DNA of 64,000 bases from Rubeoparvulum massiliense. GTDB taxonomy: Bacteria; Bacillota; Bacilli; Rubeoparvulales; Rubeoparvulaceae. Where the stretch lies: NCBI RefSeq assembly GCF_001049895.1, contig NZ_CVPE01000004.1, positions 372,001 to 436,000 on the forward strand, in the 5' to 3' direction. The notes beneath the pieces were generated by a model. That model saw nothing but the letters and a program-made list of their open reading frames with translations. It ran no database searches and was not told where the DNA came from. Below, one piece after another: positions 54,522 to 64,000 of this stretch. Each line of letters starts with the position of its first letter. The first letter of the stretch is position 1. The position numbers and the translations under genes were made by a program.

Positions 54522-55814
54522 CTACTTATTAATAAAGCCTTTGTAGTGACGTTTTACAAGCTGGCTTTCGATCTGCTTCATTGTATCAAGGGCAACCCCT
54601 GTTACGATCAATAATGCTGTACCACCAATCCGTACGGAATCAGGGAGGTCAGCGATATTGATGAAGAAAACTGGTAGGACAGATACTGCAGCAAGGAAGA
54701 TCGCACCTGCTAGTGTGATCCGGTTCATAATCCGTGTGATATAGATAGATGTTGTCTTCCCTGGACGAATACCTGGAATATAGCCGCCATTTTTCTTCAA
54801 ATTCTCAGCCAGTTGCTCTGGATTAATTTGAATAAATGTATAGAAGTAAGTGAATCCAATAATCAATAGTACATAGAAAAAGATCCCGAATCCACTCGTT
54901 TGGTTAAAGTGATTAATAATCCAATCTGCAATTGGCTTGCCTGCCCAGAAGCTCGCAATAGTTGCTGGGAAGTAAACCAAGGATAACGCAAAGATAACAG
55001 GGATAACCCCAGCTGCATTCACTTTAATTGGCAGATTAGTGGATTGACCACCATACATTTTCCGTCCAACTACGCGCTTTGCGTATTGGATTGGAATACG
55101 GCGTACCCCTTGTTGAACGAAGATAACGCCAGCGATGATGAAAAGTACTACTAAAACCATAACAGCTACTAATACAAAAGCCAAGAAGAGTGACTCTGCA
55201 TCTTTAATCTTAGATGCATAGATTTGGCCAATGGCACTTGGAAAACCAGCAACAATCCCAGCAAAGATGATGATGGAAATTCCATTACCAATCCCTTTTT
55301 CGGTGATTTGTTCACCTAACCACATGAGGAATGCTGTACCTGCAGTCAATGTGGTAGCAACCAGTAAATATACTGGAACACTTGGATTCTCAAGGATGTG
55401 GTACATATTGTTGAATCCTACAGAAAGTCCAATGGCTTGGATAAAGCCTAAAATAACAGTACCATAACGAGTTACCTGTGCAATCTTACGTCGACCTGCT
55501 TCACCTTCACGAGCCCATTGTGAAAATTTAGGAACAACGTCCATGGAAAGGAGCTGCATGATGATAGAAGCAGTAATGTACGGCATGATACCCATTGCGA
55601 AGATGGAGAAGTTTTCTAGTGCACCACCTGCGAATAGGTTGAACAGGCCAAACATGTTAGCCTGATCATCATTGAATTGCTTCAAGATATCCGTATTAAT
55701 ATGGGGTACCGGTACAAAACTACCTAGACGGAAGATGATTAGGGCGAAGAGAGTAAAAAGGATCTTTCGCCGTAAATCATCCACTTTCCAGATATTTGAG
55801 AGCGCTGTAAACAT
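54522..55814 (-). CDS. secY: Preprotein translocase subunit SecY
   Basis: The 430-residue product has ten membrane helices and SecY signatures (GSFVPVPHIN in TM1, FAMGIMPYITASIIMQLL plug/TM2 region, GGYIPGIRPGKTT in the C5 ribosome-contact loop). It forms the protein-conducting channel. Its ATG overlaps the rplO stop (TAATG). Confidence 0.98.
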   Translation of the reverse strand: MFTALSNIWKVDDLRRKILFTLFALIIFRLGSFVPVPHINTDILKQFNDDQANMFGLFNLFAGGALENFSIFAMGIMPYITASIIMQLLSMDVVPKFSQWAREGEAGRRKIAQVTRYGTVILGFIQAIGLSVGFNNMYHILENPSVPVYLLVATTLTAGTAFLMWLGEQITEKGIGNGISIIIFAGIVAGFPSAIGQIYASKIKDAESLFLAFVLVAVMVLVVLFIIAGVIFVQQGVRRIPIQYAKRVVGRKMYGGQSTNLPIKVNAAGVIPVIFALSLVYFPATIASFWAGKPIADWIINHFNQTSGFGIFFYVLLIIGFTYFYTFIQINPEQLAENLKKNGGYIPGIRPGKTTSIYITRIMNRITLAGAIFLAAVSVLPVFFINIADLPDSVRIGGTALLIVTGVALDTMKQIESQLVKRHYKGFINK

Positions 55815-56254
55815 TAAATCACCTCAGCATTTCCGCCAGCAGCTTCAATTTTTTCTTGAGCAGACTTGGAGAAATGGTTGGCCTTGACGGTTAACTTCTT
55901 GCTGAGTTCACCATTTCCTAAGATTTTGATACCATCTCGAGCATTGCGCACAACGCCAGATTCTACCAGCAACTCAGGAGTAACAATCGTAGCGTCCTCG
56001 AAACGCTCTAAATCAGAAACATTTACAATCGCATAAATCTTACGATTTAGGTTAGTAAAGCCTCGTTTTGGTAAACGTCGAAATAATGGGTTTTGTCCAC
56101 CTTCAAAGCCAGGACGTACACCGCCGCCAGAGCGGGATTTTTGACCCTTTTGTCCACGACCAGAAGTTTTGCCATTTCCAGATCCAGTACCACGTCCAAC
56201 ACGATTACGTTCTTTCCGTGATCCTTCAGCTGGTTGAAGTTCGTGTAATTTCAT
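55814..56254 (-). CDS. rplO: 50S ribosomal protein L15
   Basis: The 146-residue product starts [20 protein letters not shown], with the Gly/Arg-rich N-terminal extension ([20 protein letters not shown]) that threads into the 50S core. Complete. Confidence 0.98.
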   Translation of the reverse strand: MKLHELQPAEGSRKERNRVGRGTGSGNGKTSGRGQKGQKSRSGGGVRPGFEGGQNPLFRRLPKRGFTNLNRKIYAIVNVSDLERFEDATIVTPELLVESGVVRNARDGIKILGNGELSKKLTVKANHFSKSAQEKIEAAGGNAEVI

Positions 56255-56281
56255 TGTTACACCTCCTCATTGAAGTGTTGG

Positions 56282-56467
56282 TTAGTCTAATTCTACTACA
56301 TCAACAAGATGACCTACCCGATTAAGCATACCGCGAAGGGCCACATTGTCTTCTTTCACAACAGAATGGTTCACTTTACGTAAGCCTAGAGCTTCTACGG
56401 TTTTCTTTTGTTCTTCCGTACGCCCAATCAGACTACGTGTGAGGGTGATTTGTAACTTCTTTGCCAA
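56282..56467 (-). CDS. rpmD: 50S ribosomal protein L30
   Basis: The 61-residue product ([20 protein letters not shown], then [11 protein letters not shown]) is a complete short bacterial L30, between rpsE and rplO. Confidence 0.97.
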   Translation of the reverse strand: MAKKLQITLTRSLIGRTEEQKKTVEALGLRKVNHSVVKEDNVALRGMLNRVGHLVDVVELD

Positions 56468-56480
56468 GATCTTTCCCTCC

Positions 56481-56978
56481 TTAACCTAACAGTTCTTCCA
56501 CCGTTTTGCCGCGGAGTTTGGCCACTTCTTCTGCCCGTTTTAATTGGCTGAGACCTTCCAACGTAGCGCGAATCATGTTGATGGAATTATTTGAACCTAG
56601 AGATTTTGTAAGAATATCCTCAATACCAGCTAGTTCCAATACGGCACGAACTGGGCCACCGGCGATAACTCCAGTACCTTCTACAGCTGGTTTCATGAAG
56701 ACCTTTCCTGCTCCAAAGATACCCATCACTTCATGAGGGATGGACTTGCCTACTAGTGGCACTTCAATTAAATTTTTCTTTCCGTTTTCAACTGCTTTAC
56801 GAATGGCTTCTGGTACTTCTTTTGCTTTACCAGTACCTATGCCAACATGGCCATTTCTGTCGCCGACAACCACAATCGCTGCAAAGCTGAGGCGGCGTCC
56901 ACCTTTTACAACTTTAGCAACACGATTGACGGCTACGAGGCGCTCTTCGTATTCCGTTTTGCTCGTATCCATGCGCAT
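56481..56978 (-). CDS. rpsE: 30S ribosomal protein S5
   Basis: The 165-residue product has the double-stranded RNA-binding-like N-domain ([20 protein letters not shown]) and the C-terminal fold ([18 protein letters not shown]). S5 affects decoding accuracy. GTG/ATG alternatives within the first three codons cannot be separated. Confidence 0.98.
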   Translation of the reverse strand: MRMDTSKTEYEERLVAVNRVAKVVKGGRRLSFAAIVVVGDRNGHVGIGTGKAKEVPEAIRKAVENGKKNLIEVPLVGKSIPHEVMGIFGAGKVFMKPAVEGTGVIAGGPVRAVLELAGIEDILTKSLGSNNSINMIRATLEGLSQLKRAEEVAKLRGKTVEELLG

Positions 56979-57003
56979 GCTTCGTATCCCTCCTTCGTTT
57001 TTC

Positions 57004-57372
57004 TTAGAATTGTAGCCCGGCTTCCCGTGCAGCTTCAGCCAGTTGTTTTACACGACCATGATAGAGATAACCGCCACGATCGAAAACAACTTCTGTATAT
57101 CCTTTTTCCAATGCGCGTTTAGCAATTAATTGACCTACTTTTTCAGCAGCTTCAGTATTGCCACCATTGGAAGATTCACTACGGAGCTCTGGATCCAATG
57201 TAGATGCAGAAACAAGTGTATTACCTGCTACATCATCAATCAATTGTGCATAGATGTGCTTTTCGGAACGATAAACGTTCAAACGGGGACATTCTGCTGT
57301 ACCTTGAATCTTATTGCGCAGGCGTAAGTGACGTTTTTTCCGTACTTTATTTTTATCCGGTTTGGTAATCAT
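57004..57372 (-). CDS. rplR: 50S ribosomal protein L18
   Basis: The 122-residue product ([20 protein letters not shown], ending [11 protein letters not shown]) binds 5S rRNA. The ATG at 57372 has GGGAGTG upstream; the GTG at 57384 is less likely. Confidence 0.97.
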   Translation of the reverse strand: MITKPDKNKVRKKRHLRLRNKIQGTAECPRLNVYRSEKHIYAQLIDDVAGNTLVSASTLDPELRSESSNGGNTEAAEKVGQLIAKRALEKGYTEVVFDRGGYLYHGRVKQLAEAAREAGLQF

Positions 57373-57406
57373 TGCGATTGTCACTCCCTTCCATCAACTA
57401 ATTCGT

Positions 57407-57943
57407 TTACTTACCAGTTTTTCCTTCTTTACGGCGAATATGTTCGTTCTTATATTTAATCCCTTTACCTTTGTAAGGCTCAGGTTTACGTACAGCACGG
57501 ATTTTGGCAGCTACTTCGCCAACAACCTCTTTGTCGATCCCCTTGATGATGATTTGGGTTTGAGAAGGAACCTCAAATTCGATCCCATCAATAGCTGGAA
57601 CTTCCACAGGGTGAGAGTATCCAACGTTCAATGTCACACCATTTCCTGACTTTGCAGCCCGGTAGCCAACACCGACTAGCTCTAACTCTTTTTGGAACCC
57701 TTCTGTAACACCCGTCACCATATTATCGATGACGCTACGTGTTGTTCCATGAAGGGCGCGATGTGGTTTGTCGTCGCTAGGACGTTTTACGAGTAGATGA
57801 CTATCTTCAATGGATACTTGCATATCCGGATGTACTGTATGGGTTAACTGACCCTTTGGACCCTTTACGGTAACGATTTGCCCTTCAACTTTCACTTCGA
57901 CTCCTGCTGGAATCGCAATGGGCTTCTTTCCAATACGAGACAT
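57407..57943 (-). CDS. rplF: 50S ribosomal protein L6
   Basis: The 178-residue product starts [20 protein letters not shown] and has the C-terminal signature [20 protein letters not shown]. It lies near the factor-binding site of the 50S. Complete. Confidence 0.98.
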   Translation of the reverse strand: MSRIGKKPIAIPAGVEVKVEGQIVTVKGPKGQLTHTVHPDMQVSIEDSHLLVKRPSDDKPHRALHGTTRSVIDNMVTGVTEGFQKELELVGVGYRAAKSGNGVTLNVGYSHPVEVPAIDGIEFEVPSQTQIIIKGIDKEVVGEVAAKIRAVRKPEPYKGKGIKYKNEHIRRKEGKTGK

Positions 57944-57974
57944 TCATTGCACCTCCATTCATGAGCAGACTGTA

Positions 57975-58373
57975 TTACCAAATGTATGCGAGTACCTCGC
58001 CACCAACCTGTTGGCGACGGGCTTCTTTGTCCGTCATTACGCCTTTTGATGTAGAGATAACTGCGATACCTAATCCACCTAGTACCTTTGGTACCTCTTC
58101 GGATTTTACATAGACTCGTAAGCCTGGTTTGCTAATCCGTTTTAAACCTGTGATTACCCGTTCATTGTTCGGTCCATATTTTAAGAAGAGACGAATAATC
58201 CCTTGCTTGTCATCTTCAATAAACTCAGCATCCCGGATGAAGCCCTCATCTTTTAAGATGTTGGCGATCTCTTTTTTAATGTTGGAAGCGGGCAACTCGA
58301 CCACTTCATGACGAACAACGTTTGCATTACGAATCCGGGTGAGCATATCAGCGATTGGATCTGTCATCACCAT
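57975..58373 (-). CDS. rpsH: 30S ribosomal protein S8
   Basis: The 132-residue product starts (MV)[16 protein letters not shown] and ends with [20 protein letters not shown] and VLAYIW. S8 binds 16S helix 21 and is a known autoregulator of the spc operon in other bacteria. AAGGAGG favours the ATG at 58373. Confidence 0.98.
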   Translation of the reverse strand: MVMTDPIADMLTRIRNANVVRHEVVELPASNIKKEIANILKDEGFIRDAEFIEDDKQGIIRLFLKYGPNNERVITGLKRISKPGLRVYVKSEEVPKVLGGLGIAVISTSKGVMTDKEARRQQVGGEVLAYIW

Positions 58374-58401
58374 GTTGGATTACCTCCTTCCTTTCCTCAG
58401 C

Positions 58402-58587
58402 TTACCAGCTTGCTTTCTTTACGCCTGGTATTTGACCTTTGTATGCCAGTTCACGGAAGCAAATCCGGCACAATTGGAATTTACGAATTACCGAATGGGG
58501 ACGTCCGCAGCGTTTGCAACGTGTATAGGCCTGAACTGCGTATTTCGGTTTCCGTTGTTGCTTCACAATCATCGATTTTTTTGCCAC
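58402..58587 (-). CDS. rpsN: 30S ribosomal protein S14, zinc-binding (type Z)
   Basis: The 61-residue product has the C-x2-C...C-x2-C zinc site ([10 protein letters not shown] and CRICFREL), typical of the short S14 encoded in the spc operon of Bacilli. Confidence 0.98.
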   Translation of the reverse strand: MAKKSMIVKQQRKPKYAVQAYTRCKRCGRPHSVIRKFQLCRICFRELAYKGQIPGVKKASW

Positions 58588-58628
58588 ATTGTTCCCTCCT
58601 TTGATTTATTGGGTCGAACAGTTCCTAG

Positions 58629-59171
58629 TTACTTACGTAATGGTAATCCCAATAAGGATAGCAACTCGCGGCTTTCTTCGTCAGTATTTGCGGTCGTAAC
58701 GATTACGATATCCATTCCTCGAACCTTATCTACCTTATCGTAATCGATTTCAGGGAAGATCAATTGTTCTTTAACCCCGAGTGTATAGTTTCCACGACCA
58801 TCAAATGCTTTGTCAGATACACCACGGAAGTCACGTACACGAGGAAGAGCTACATTGAAGAGTTTGTCAAGAAACTCATACATCCGTTCACCACGTAATG
58901 TAACTTTTGTTCCAATAGGCATACCTTCACGTAACTTAAAGCCCGCGATGGATTTTTTAGCACGAGTAATAACTGGTTTTTGTCCAGCGATTAAGGTTAA
59001 GTCTTCGACAGCAGAATCAAGCAATTTTGGATTGCCCACTGCATCGCCAACCCCCATGTTGATGATCACTTTTTCAACACGAGGAATCTGCATGACCGTT
59101 TTATAGTTAAATTTTTTCATTAGTTGAGGTGCAACCTCATTGAGATACTTTTCTTTCATTCGTGTAGCCAC
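58629..59171 (-). CDS. rplE: 50S ribosomal protein L5
   Basis: The 180-residue product (YNLEV-less variant start [20 protein letters not shown]; core [20 protein letters not shown]) binds 5S rRNA and the P-site tRNA elbow. Complete. Confidence 0.98.
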   Translation of the reverse strand: MATRMKEKYLNEVAPQLMKKFNYKTVMQIPRVEKVIINMGVGDAVGNPKLLDSAVEDLTLIAGQKPVITRAKKSIAGFKLREGMPIGTKVTLRGERMYEFLDKLFNVALPRVRDFRGVSDKAFDGRGNYTLGVKEQLIFPEIDYDKVDKVRGMDIVIVTTANTDEESRELLSLLGLPLRK

Positions 59172-59206
59172 TGTGAAAAGACCTCCTTCCTTTGGGTATT
59201 TCTAGG

Positions 59207-59536
59207 TTATTTTTCGATGATGGCGCCAGATTTCTTGGCAACGCGTACTTTTTGATCATTTTGAACTTGATAGCCAACCCGAGTTGGGCCGCCGGTTTTT
59301 GGGTCCACCAGCATCACATTGGATACATCGATGGGAGCTTCTTGGGTCACGATTCCACCTTGTGGATTAGCTTGGCTAGGACGCGTATGCTTTTTCACAA
59401 GGTTTACGCCTTCAACCAAGACACGACCTGTCTTTGGATGAGCTTGAAGTACGCGACCTTTTTTGCCTTTATCTTTACCGGTAATAACGATGACTTGGTC
59501 ACCAGATTTTACAGGCATTTTCTTTGGTACAGACAT
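59207..59536 (-). CDS. rplX: 50S ribosomal protein L24
   Basis: The 109-residue product has a KOW motif ([20 protein letters not shown]) near its start; L24 is an assembly initiator for the 50S. Complete. Confidence 0.97.
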   Translation of the reverse strand: MSVPKKMPVKSGDQVIVITGKDKGKKGRVLQAHPKTGRVLVEGVNLVKKHTRPSQANPQGGIVTQEAPIDVSNVMLVDPKTGGPTRVGYQVQNDQKVRVAKKSGAIIEK

Positions 59537-59581
59537 TGTGGCACCTCCTTAACTGTGCTTCACCTGTCCCAATGACCCCTA

Positions 59582-59950
59582 TTACAGAACTTCTGGAGCC
59601 AGGGAGATGATTTTCATAAAGTTCTTATCACGTAGTTCCCGTGCAACGGGCCCAAAGATACGAGTTCCACGTGGTGATTTATCATCCCGAACAATCACCG
59701 CTGCATTCTCGTCAAAGCGAATATAAGATCCGTCATTACGACGTGTAGCCTGCTTCGTACGTACTACTACAGCTTTTACCACTTCACCTTTTTTAACAAC
59801 GCCACCGGGTGTAGCTTCTTTAACAGAGCAGACAATGATATCGCCGATACTAGCATAACGGCGGCCAGTACCACCTAGTACTTTAATGCATAACAATTCA
59901 CGTGCACCAGAGTTATCTGCAACATTGAGACGAGTCTCTTGTTGAATCAT
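59582..59950 (-). CDS. rplN: 50S ribosomal protein L14
   Basis: The 122-residue product starts [20 protein letters not shown] and ends [10 protein letters not shown], complete. L14 lies at the subunit interface. Confidence 0.98.
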   Translation of the reverse strand: MIQQETRLNVADNSGARELLCIKVLGGTGRRYASIGDIIVCSVKEATPGGVVKKGEVVKAVVVRTKQATRRNDGSYIRFDENAAVIVRDDKSPRGTRIFGPVARELRDKNFMKIISLAPEVL

Positions 59951-59985
59951 GTGTGTCCCTCCCTTCGCATTCGAACAAATTACGA

Positions 59986-60258
59986 TTAGAGAACTACTGA
60001 TTTCTCTACGATTTCAACTAAACGCCACCGCTTATCTTTGGATAGTGGACGAGTCTCCATAATCCGTACGATATCGCCGACCTTAGCTTCATTATTTTCA
60101 TCATGAACTTTAAATTTCTTGGAGTATTGAACACGTTTCCCATAAAGAGTATGTTTTTTCTTCGTTTCAACAACGACGACGATGGTTTTGTCCATCTTGT
60201 CACTAATGACACGTCCAACACGCTCTTTACGATCATTACGTACTTCCGTTGTTTCCAT
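59986..60258 (-). CDS. rpsQ: 30S ribosomal protein S17
   Basis: The 90-residue product has the OB-fold signature [20 protein letters not shown] and the S17 motif [20 protein letters not shown]. Complete. Confidence 0.97.
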   Translation of the reverse strand: METTEVRNDRKERVGRVISDKMDKTIVVVVETKKKHTLYGKRVQYSKKFKVHDENNEAKVGDIVRIMETRPLSKDKRWRLVEIVEKSVVL

Positions 60259-60305
60259 TCAGTGTAACCTCCTCTCATAATCACAATTTGGTTATTGGAG
60301 TCCGT

Positions 60306-60512
60306 TTAGGCATTCACTTGAATTCCAAGTTCCCGTTCACGTAGCACGGTCTTAGCACGAGCAATATCCTTTTTTACGTTACGGATTTGACCTGGATTTT
60401 CCAGTTGTCCCGTAGCAAGTTGGAAACGGAGGTTAAATAATTCTTCTTTCAAGCTGTTAACTTTTTGTTCAATTTCGGCAGTGGTCATATTACGAAGTTC
60501 ATTAGTTTTCAT
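60306..60512 (-). CDS. rpmC: 50S ribosomal protein L29
   Basis: The 68-residue two-helix protein ([40 protein letters not shown]) sits at the peptide exit. The ATG at 60512 is right for the family; it overlaps rplP by 11 bases. Confidence 0.97.
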   Translation of the reverse strand: MKTNELRNMTTAEIEQKVNSLKEELFNLRFQLATGQLENPGQIRNVKKDIARAKTVLRERELGIQVNA

Positions 60513-60936
60513 TTGCTTCACCACCTGCTTCATCACGTTTTACAATCTTACACTTAATAGGAAGCTTGTGTGCTGCAAGACGTAGAGCTTCACGTGCAAC
60601 TTCATCAGTTACACCGTCCAATTCAAACATAATCTTACCTGGTTTTACAACAGCTACCCAGTATTCTGGAGCCCCTTTACCAGAACCCATCCGAACTTCC
60701 AAAGGCTTTTGGGTTACAGGCTTGTCAGGGAAGATTTTAATCCAAACTTGCCCACCACGTTTGATAAAACGAGTCATAGCAATACGAGCTGCTTCGATTT
60801 GACGGCTCGTAATCCAAGCTGGCTCTAGTGCTTTTAAACCATATGATCCGAAGTTTAATTCTGTACCGCCTTTAGCAGTACCGTTCATTTTGCCTCGGTG
60901 AACACGACGATATTTCACGCGCTTTGGCATCAACAT
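60502..60936 (-). CDS. rplP: 50S ribosomal protein L16
   Basis: The 144-residue product ([20 protein letters not shown], with [20 protein letters not shown]) is complete and contacts A-site tRNA. The start is the ATG at 60936 or 60930. Confidence 0.98.
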   Translation of the reverse strand: MLMPKRVKYRRVHRGKMNGTAKGGTELNFGSYGLKALEPAWITSRQIEAARIAMTRFIKRGGQVWIKIFPDKPVTQKPLEVRMGSGKGAPEYWVAVVKPGKIMFELDGVTDEVAREALRLAAHKLPIKCKIVKRDEAGGEANEN

Positions 60937-60938
60937 GA

Positions 60939-61595
60939 TTACTCGCCCCCTTCCTGATTATTGCCTTTCGTTGGAAGGACTTCACCGCGATAAATCCATA
61001 CTTTTACACCGATAATTCCATAAGTGGTCATGGCTTCAGCTGTACCATAGTCAATATCAGCACGAAGGGTATGGAGCGGTACCGTTCCTTCACTGTATCC
61101 TTCACTACGTGCGATATCAGCACCACCAAGACGGCCGCTTACCAAGGTTTTGATCCCTAATGCACCTGAGCGCATTGTCCGACTCATTGCTTGTCTTTGC
61201 GCACGACGGAAGGAAACACGATTTTCTAATTGACGGGCAATATTGTCAGCAACTAATTTAGCCACTAAATCAGGCTTCTTAATCTCTGAAATATTGATAT
61301 GAACCCGTTTATTTGTCATTTTAGTTAATTCTTTACGAAGTTCTTCTACTTCTGCGCCACCGCGACCGATTACCATACCAGGCTTAGCGGTGTGGATGGT
61401 AATATTCACTCGATTGGCTGCACGTTCAATTTCAACGAAGGCGACAGCGGCATCTTTGAGTCGTTTTTCAACAAATTTACGAATTTGCACGTCTTCGAGC
61501 AAGAGGTCGCCAAAGTCTTTATCAGCATACCACTTGGACTCCCAGTCACGAATAATACCGACACGAAGACCCACCGGGTTTACTTTTTGTCCCAC
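60939..61595 (-). CDS. rpsC: 30S ribosomal protein S3
   Basis: The 218-residue product has the KH domain ([20 protein letters not shown]) and the C-terminal domain ([20 protein letters not shown]) that line the mRNA entry tunnel. Complete. Confidence 0.98.
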   Translation of the reverse strand: MGQKVNPVGLRVGIIRDWESKWYADKDFGDLLLEDVQIRKFVEKRLKDAAVAFVEIERAANRVNITIHTAKPGMVIGRGGAEVEELRKELTKMTNKRVHINISEIKKPDLVAKLVADNIARQLENRVSFRRAQRQAMSRTMRSGALGIKTLVSGRLGGADIARSEGYSEGTVPLHTLRADIDYGTAEAMTTYGIIGVKVWIYRGEVLPTKGNNQEGGE

Positions 61596-61598
61596 GCA

Positions 61599-61940
61599 TT
61601 ATCCCTCCTTATGATCTGATAGAACCAGCGTAATGTGGCTCGTGCGTTTATTAATACGGCTAGCACGTCCCATTGCACGTGGGCGGAACCGTTTCATTGT
61701 TGGACCCTCATCAACGAATACTTTGCTTACAACGAGTTGATCCACATTCATCTCATAATTGTGTTCTGCATTTGCAATGGCAGAATTCAATAGCTTCTCA
61801 ACAACTGGAGAAGCAACCTTTGGTGTATGGCGGAGAATAGCTAATGCTTCGCCTACTTGCTTGCCGCGAATCAAGTCAACAACCAAGCGCACCTTGCGTG
61901 GAGCAATTCGCACATAACGTACAACTGCTTTTGCTTCCAT
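61599..61940 (-). CDS. rplV: 50S ribosomal protein L22
   Basis: The 113-residue product ([20 protein letters not shown]) includes the beta-hairpin region near [20 protein letters not shown] that lines the exit tunnel and is a macrolide-resistance site. The ATG at 61940 follows GAGGGGG. Confidence 0.98.
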   Translation of the reverse strand: MEAKAVVRYVRIAPRKVRLVVDLIRGKQVGEALAILRHTPKVASPVVEKLLNSAIANAEHNYEMNVDQLVVSKVFVDEGPTMKRFRPRAMGRASRINKRTSHITLVLSDHKEG

Positions 61941-61981
61941 GAATGTACCCCCTCTCATCCTTACTTATCAAGGTTGACATC

Positions 61982-62260
61982 TTATCGTTTAGTTTTCTTA
62001 TCGTCACCTGCGTGACCGCGAAAGGTACGTGTCGGTACAAATTCGCCTAGTTTATGTCCTACCATGTCTTCCGTCACATAGACAGGGACATGTTTCCGTC
62101 CATCATACACAGCAAATGTGTGACCGATGAAATCTGGGAAGATTGTAGAACGGCGAGACCATGTCTTAATGACACTTTTCTTGCCACTCTCGTTCATCTC
62201 AACAACTTTTTTCATGAGGTGCTCATCAGCAAAAGGCCCTTTTTTCAGGCTGCGTCCCAT
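61982..62260 (-). CDS. rpsS: 30S ribosomal protein S19
   Basis: The 92-residue product starts [20 protein letters not shown] and has [20 protein letters not shown]. Complete. Confidence 0.98.
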   Translation of the reverse strand: MGRSLKKGPFADEHLMKKVVEMNESGKKSVIKTWSRRSTIFPDFIGHTFAVYDGRKHVPVYVTEDMVGHKLGEFVPTRTFRGHAGDDKKTKR

Positions 62261-62290
62261 TGGAAAACCTCCCTTCGCAAGCTATTTTGA

Positions 62291-63124
62291 TTATTTCTCG
62301 TTACGACGACGAACAATATATTTGTTAGTCGGATGATTTTTCTTCCGTGTCTTATAACCCAATGCAGGTTTACCCCAAGGAGTCATTGGTGATTTGCGTC
62401 CGATTGGTGCACGACCTTCACCACCACCATGTGGGTGATCAACTGGGTTCATAACAGAACCACGAACGGTTGGCCGTTTGCCTAACCAGCGACCGCGTCC
62501 TGCTTTACCGATGTTGATAAGCTCATATTCAAGGTTTCCAACTTGACCAATGGTAGCACGACATTCTTTTTGGATCATCCGCATTTCACCAGAGGAAAGG
62601 CGAACGATAGCGTACTCGCCATCTTTACCAAGCAATTGAGCTTCAGTGCCTGCTGCACGAACTAATTGACCGCCAGCACCTGGCTTTAATTCGATATTAT
62701 GAATCACGGTACCTACTGGAATGTTCTCAAGTGGTAATGCATTACCAACTTTAATATCAGCTTTGGCACCAGATTCAATGACCATACCTACTTCTAGACC
62801 TTTAGGAGCGATGATGTAACGTTTTTCTCCATCTGCATAGTTGATTAATGCAATATAAGAAGTACGGTTTGGATCATATTCGATTGAAGCAACGCGACCT
62901 GGAATACCATCTTTATTACGTTTAAAGTCAATTACACGGTATTGACGTTTATGTCCACCACCATGATGACGCGTTGTGATGCGGCCTTGGTTATTACGGC
63001 CTGCTTTACGATTCAACGGACGAAGTAATGATTTCTCCGGTTTGTTAGATGTAATCTCTTCAAACGTGGAGACTGTCATTCCGCGACGTCCGGGTGAAGT
63101 GGGTTTATACTTTTGGATACCCAT
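62291..63124 (-). CDS. rplB: 50S ribosomal protein L2
   Basis: The 277-residue product has the conserved C-terminal motif with the catalytic-centre His ([20 protein letters not shown]). Complete. Confidence 0.98.
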   Translation of the reverse strand: MGIQKYKPTSPGRRGMTVSTFEEITSNKPEKSLLRPLNRKAGRNNQGRITTRHHGGGHKRQYRVIDFKRNKDGIPGRVASIEYDPNRTSYIALINYADGEKRYIIAPKGLEVGMVIESGAKADIKVGNALPLENIPVGTVIHNIELKPGAGGQLVRAAGTEAQLLGKDGEYAIVRLSSGEMRMIQKECRATIGQVGNLEYELINIGKAGRGRWLGKRPTVRGSVMNPVDHPHGGGEGRAPIGRKSPMTPWGKPALGYKTRKKNHPTNKYIVRRRNEK

Positions 63125-63154
63125 TCCGTTTCCCTCCTTCGCTAATTGACATTA

Positions 63155-63445
63155 TTAAACCGTTTCAAAGAACTCAAGTTCTTTGCTGTCGGCTGCTAAT
63201 TGTACATAGGCCTTTTTCCGATCAGGACGGTAGCCTTCGAAACGACCGTAGCGTTTTGGTTTCCCTTTAACACGAACAGTGTTTACAGAGATAACCTTTA
63301 CTCCAAAAATATGCTCCACTGCTTGTTTAATAGCTGTTTTGTTAGCTTTGATATCTACTTCAAAGACATACTTTTTCTCAGCCATCATGTCAGCGGTACG
63401 TTCAGTAATAATAGGGCGCTTGAGAATATCACGGGCATTTTGCAT
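63155..63445 (-). CDS. rplW: 50S ribosomal protein L23
   Basis: The 96-residue product ([20 protein letters not shown]) forms the docking site for trigger factor and SRP at the exit. Its start shares one base with the rplD stop (TAATG). Confidence 0.97.
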   Translation of the reverse strand: MQNARDILKRPIITERTADMMAEKKYVFEVDIKANKTAIKQAVEHIFGVKVISVNTVRVKGKPKRYGRFEGYRPDRKKAYVQLAADSKELEFFETV

Positions 63446-64000
63446 TAGCCAAGCACCTCCTCTACGCGAGTAACCGCATCCTTGGTAATGATTAACTTGT
63501 CAAAACGGATAATGTCTAGTACATTCAATCCGTTTACAGTCATATATTTTACACCTGGAATGTTACGTGCAGAAAGGGCAACCTTTTCATCGAATTGTTC
63601 ACTTACAACAAGTGCTTTACGATCTGCTTGAAGACCTTTTAATACTTGAGCCATTAAGCTAGTTTTTGGTTGTTCAAGGTTTAGACCTTCAAGGACAACA
63701 AGTTCATCAGACAATGCCTTTGAAGAAAGTGCCGACTTCAATGCAAGACGACGCATTTTCTTTGGCATTTTGAACCCGTATTTACGTGGTGTAGGTCCAA
63801 ATACTACGCCACCGCCTACCCATTGTGGACTGCGAATGCTACCTTGACGAGCACGTCCAGTACCTTTTTGCCGCCATGGTTTACGACCTCCGCCCCGTAC
63901 TGCTGCACGATTCTTCACAGCATGGGTACCTTGGCGTTCAGCAGCTTGTTGAAGAAGAACAGCTTGGTGAAGTAATGCTTCATTGGGTTTAATTCCAAAT
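63445..64000 (-). CDS. rplD: 50S ribosomal protein L4, 5' end beyond the window
   Basis: About 185 codons are visible. Reading from the edge: [20 protein letters not shown], then [20 protein letters not shown], the exit-tunnel loop of L4, through to RVEEVLG. The first roughly 20 residues lie outside the window. L4 also autoregulates the S10 operon in some bacteria. Confidence 0.97.
   Translation of the reverse strand, partial: FGIKPNEALLHQAVLLQQAAERQGTHAVKNRAAVRGGGRKPWRQKGTGRARQGSIRSPQWVGGGVVFGPTPRKYGFKMPKKMRRLALKSALSSKALSDELVVLEGLNLEQPKTSLMAQVLKGLQADRKALVVSEQFDEKVALSARNIPGVKYMTVNGLNVLDIIRFDKLIITKDAVTRVEEVLG

Overview
The window comes from a spore-forming member of the Bacillales (Firmicutes). 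The evidence is the block of sporulation and germination genes (pdaB, kbaA, gerD, cwlD, a SpoIIM-family gene), the SigW/RsiW pair with a perfect SigW-type promoter, the glmS ribozyme, a T-box in front of an isoleucyl-tRNA synthetase gene, strong AGGAGG ribosome binding sites, and the gene order. From glmS to rplD (about 22-64 kb, nearly all on the minus strand) the order follows the Bacillus subtilis ribosomal-protein chromosome region: rplD-rplW-rplB-rpsS-rplV-rpsC-rplP-rpmC-rpsQ-rplN-rplX-rplE-rpsN-rpsH-rplF-rplR-rpsE-rpmD-rplO-secY-adk-KOW protein-infA-rpmJ-rpsM-rpsK-rpoA-rplQ-ecfA1-ecfA2-ecfT-truA-rplM-rpsI, then (after a foreign block) ybaK-cwlD-salA/mrp-gerD-kbaA-pdaB, and finally sigW-rsiW-cdaA-cdaR-glmM-glmS. 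I cannot name the species.

Region 1 (0-14.5 kb) is accessory. Two near-identical secreted-protein genes (189 and 6140) share the upstream region and N-terminal half but differ in the C-terminal half. Between them lie an RlmA-type 23S rRNA methyltransferase, a MarR regulator with a membrane protein, an MFS exporter, and a patch of gene fragments (an ABC ATPase piece copied from the gene at 7.6-8.3 kb, and a threonine-dehydratase-like piece). Next comes a TetR-controlled efflux module (TetR, MFS, FtsX-like permease, ABC ATPase) with a readable promoter and operator, then a divergent HxlR/RidA pair and an unknown two-repeat protein.

Region 2 (14.5-22.2 kb) has a T-box-controlled, long type-2-like ileS and a chromosomal class A beta-lactamase. 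It then holds a repeat-rich stretch with few genes: two long polypyrimidine direct repeats full of GCGAAGCG motifs flank IS21 relics and one unknown membrane-anchored protein. A roughly 115-bp intergenic repeat with a terminator hairpin is dispersed through 12.6-22.2 kb in four copies.

Region 3 (22.2-37 kb) is conserved core: cell-wall precursor synthesis and c-di-AMP genes (glmS, glmM, cdaR, cdaA), envelope stress control (sigW, rsiW), two tRNAs, and sporulation/germination genes. It also contains a broken PatB/MalY aminotransferase.

Region 4 (37.1-45.8 kb) is a foreign block inserted between ybaK and rpsI. It contains a truncated IS1182-type transposase, an AgrC/AgrA-like two-component system, a degraded peptide-antibiotic locus (possible leader remnant, an asparagine-synthetase/lasso-cyclase-like fragment fused by deletion to an ABC exporter), an intact three-gene LanFEG-like immunity transporter, a DUF3231 pseudogene, and an IS21 istA/tyrosine-recombinase chimera. 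The best reading is a RiPP (possibly lasso-type) bacteriocin island that lost its biosynthetic core but kept sensing, export and immunity parts. This is inference from partial motifs.

Region 5 (45.8-64 kb) is the ribosomal protein superoperon with the ECF vitamin-transporter core. Two oddities stand out. The ecfA2 gene contains an imperfect internal duplication that breaks it, which may be an assembly error. The map gene is absent between adk and the KOW-protein gene, where a structured spacer lies instead.
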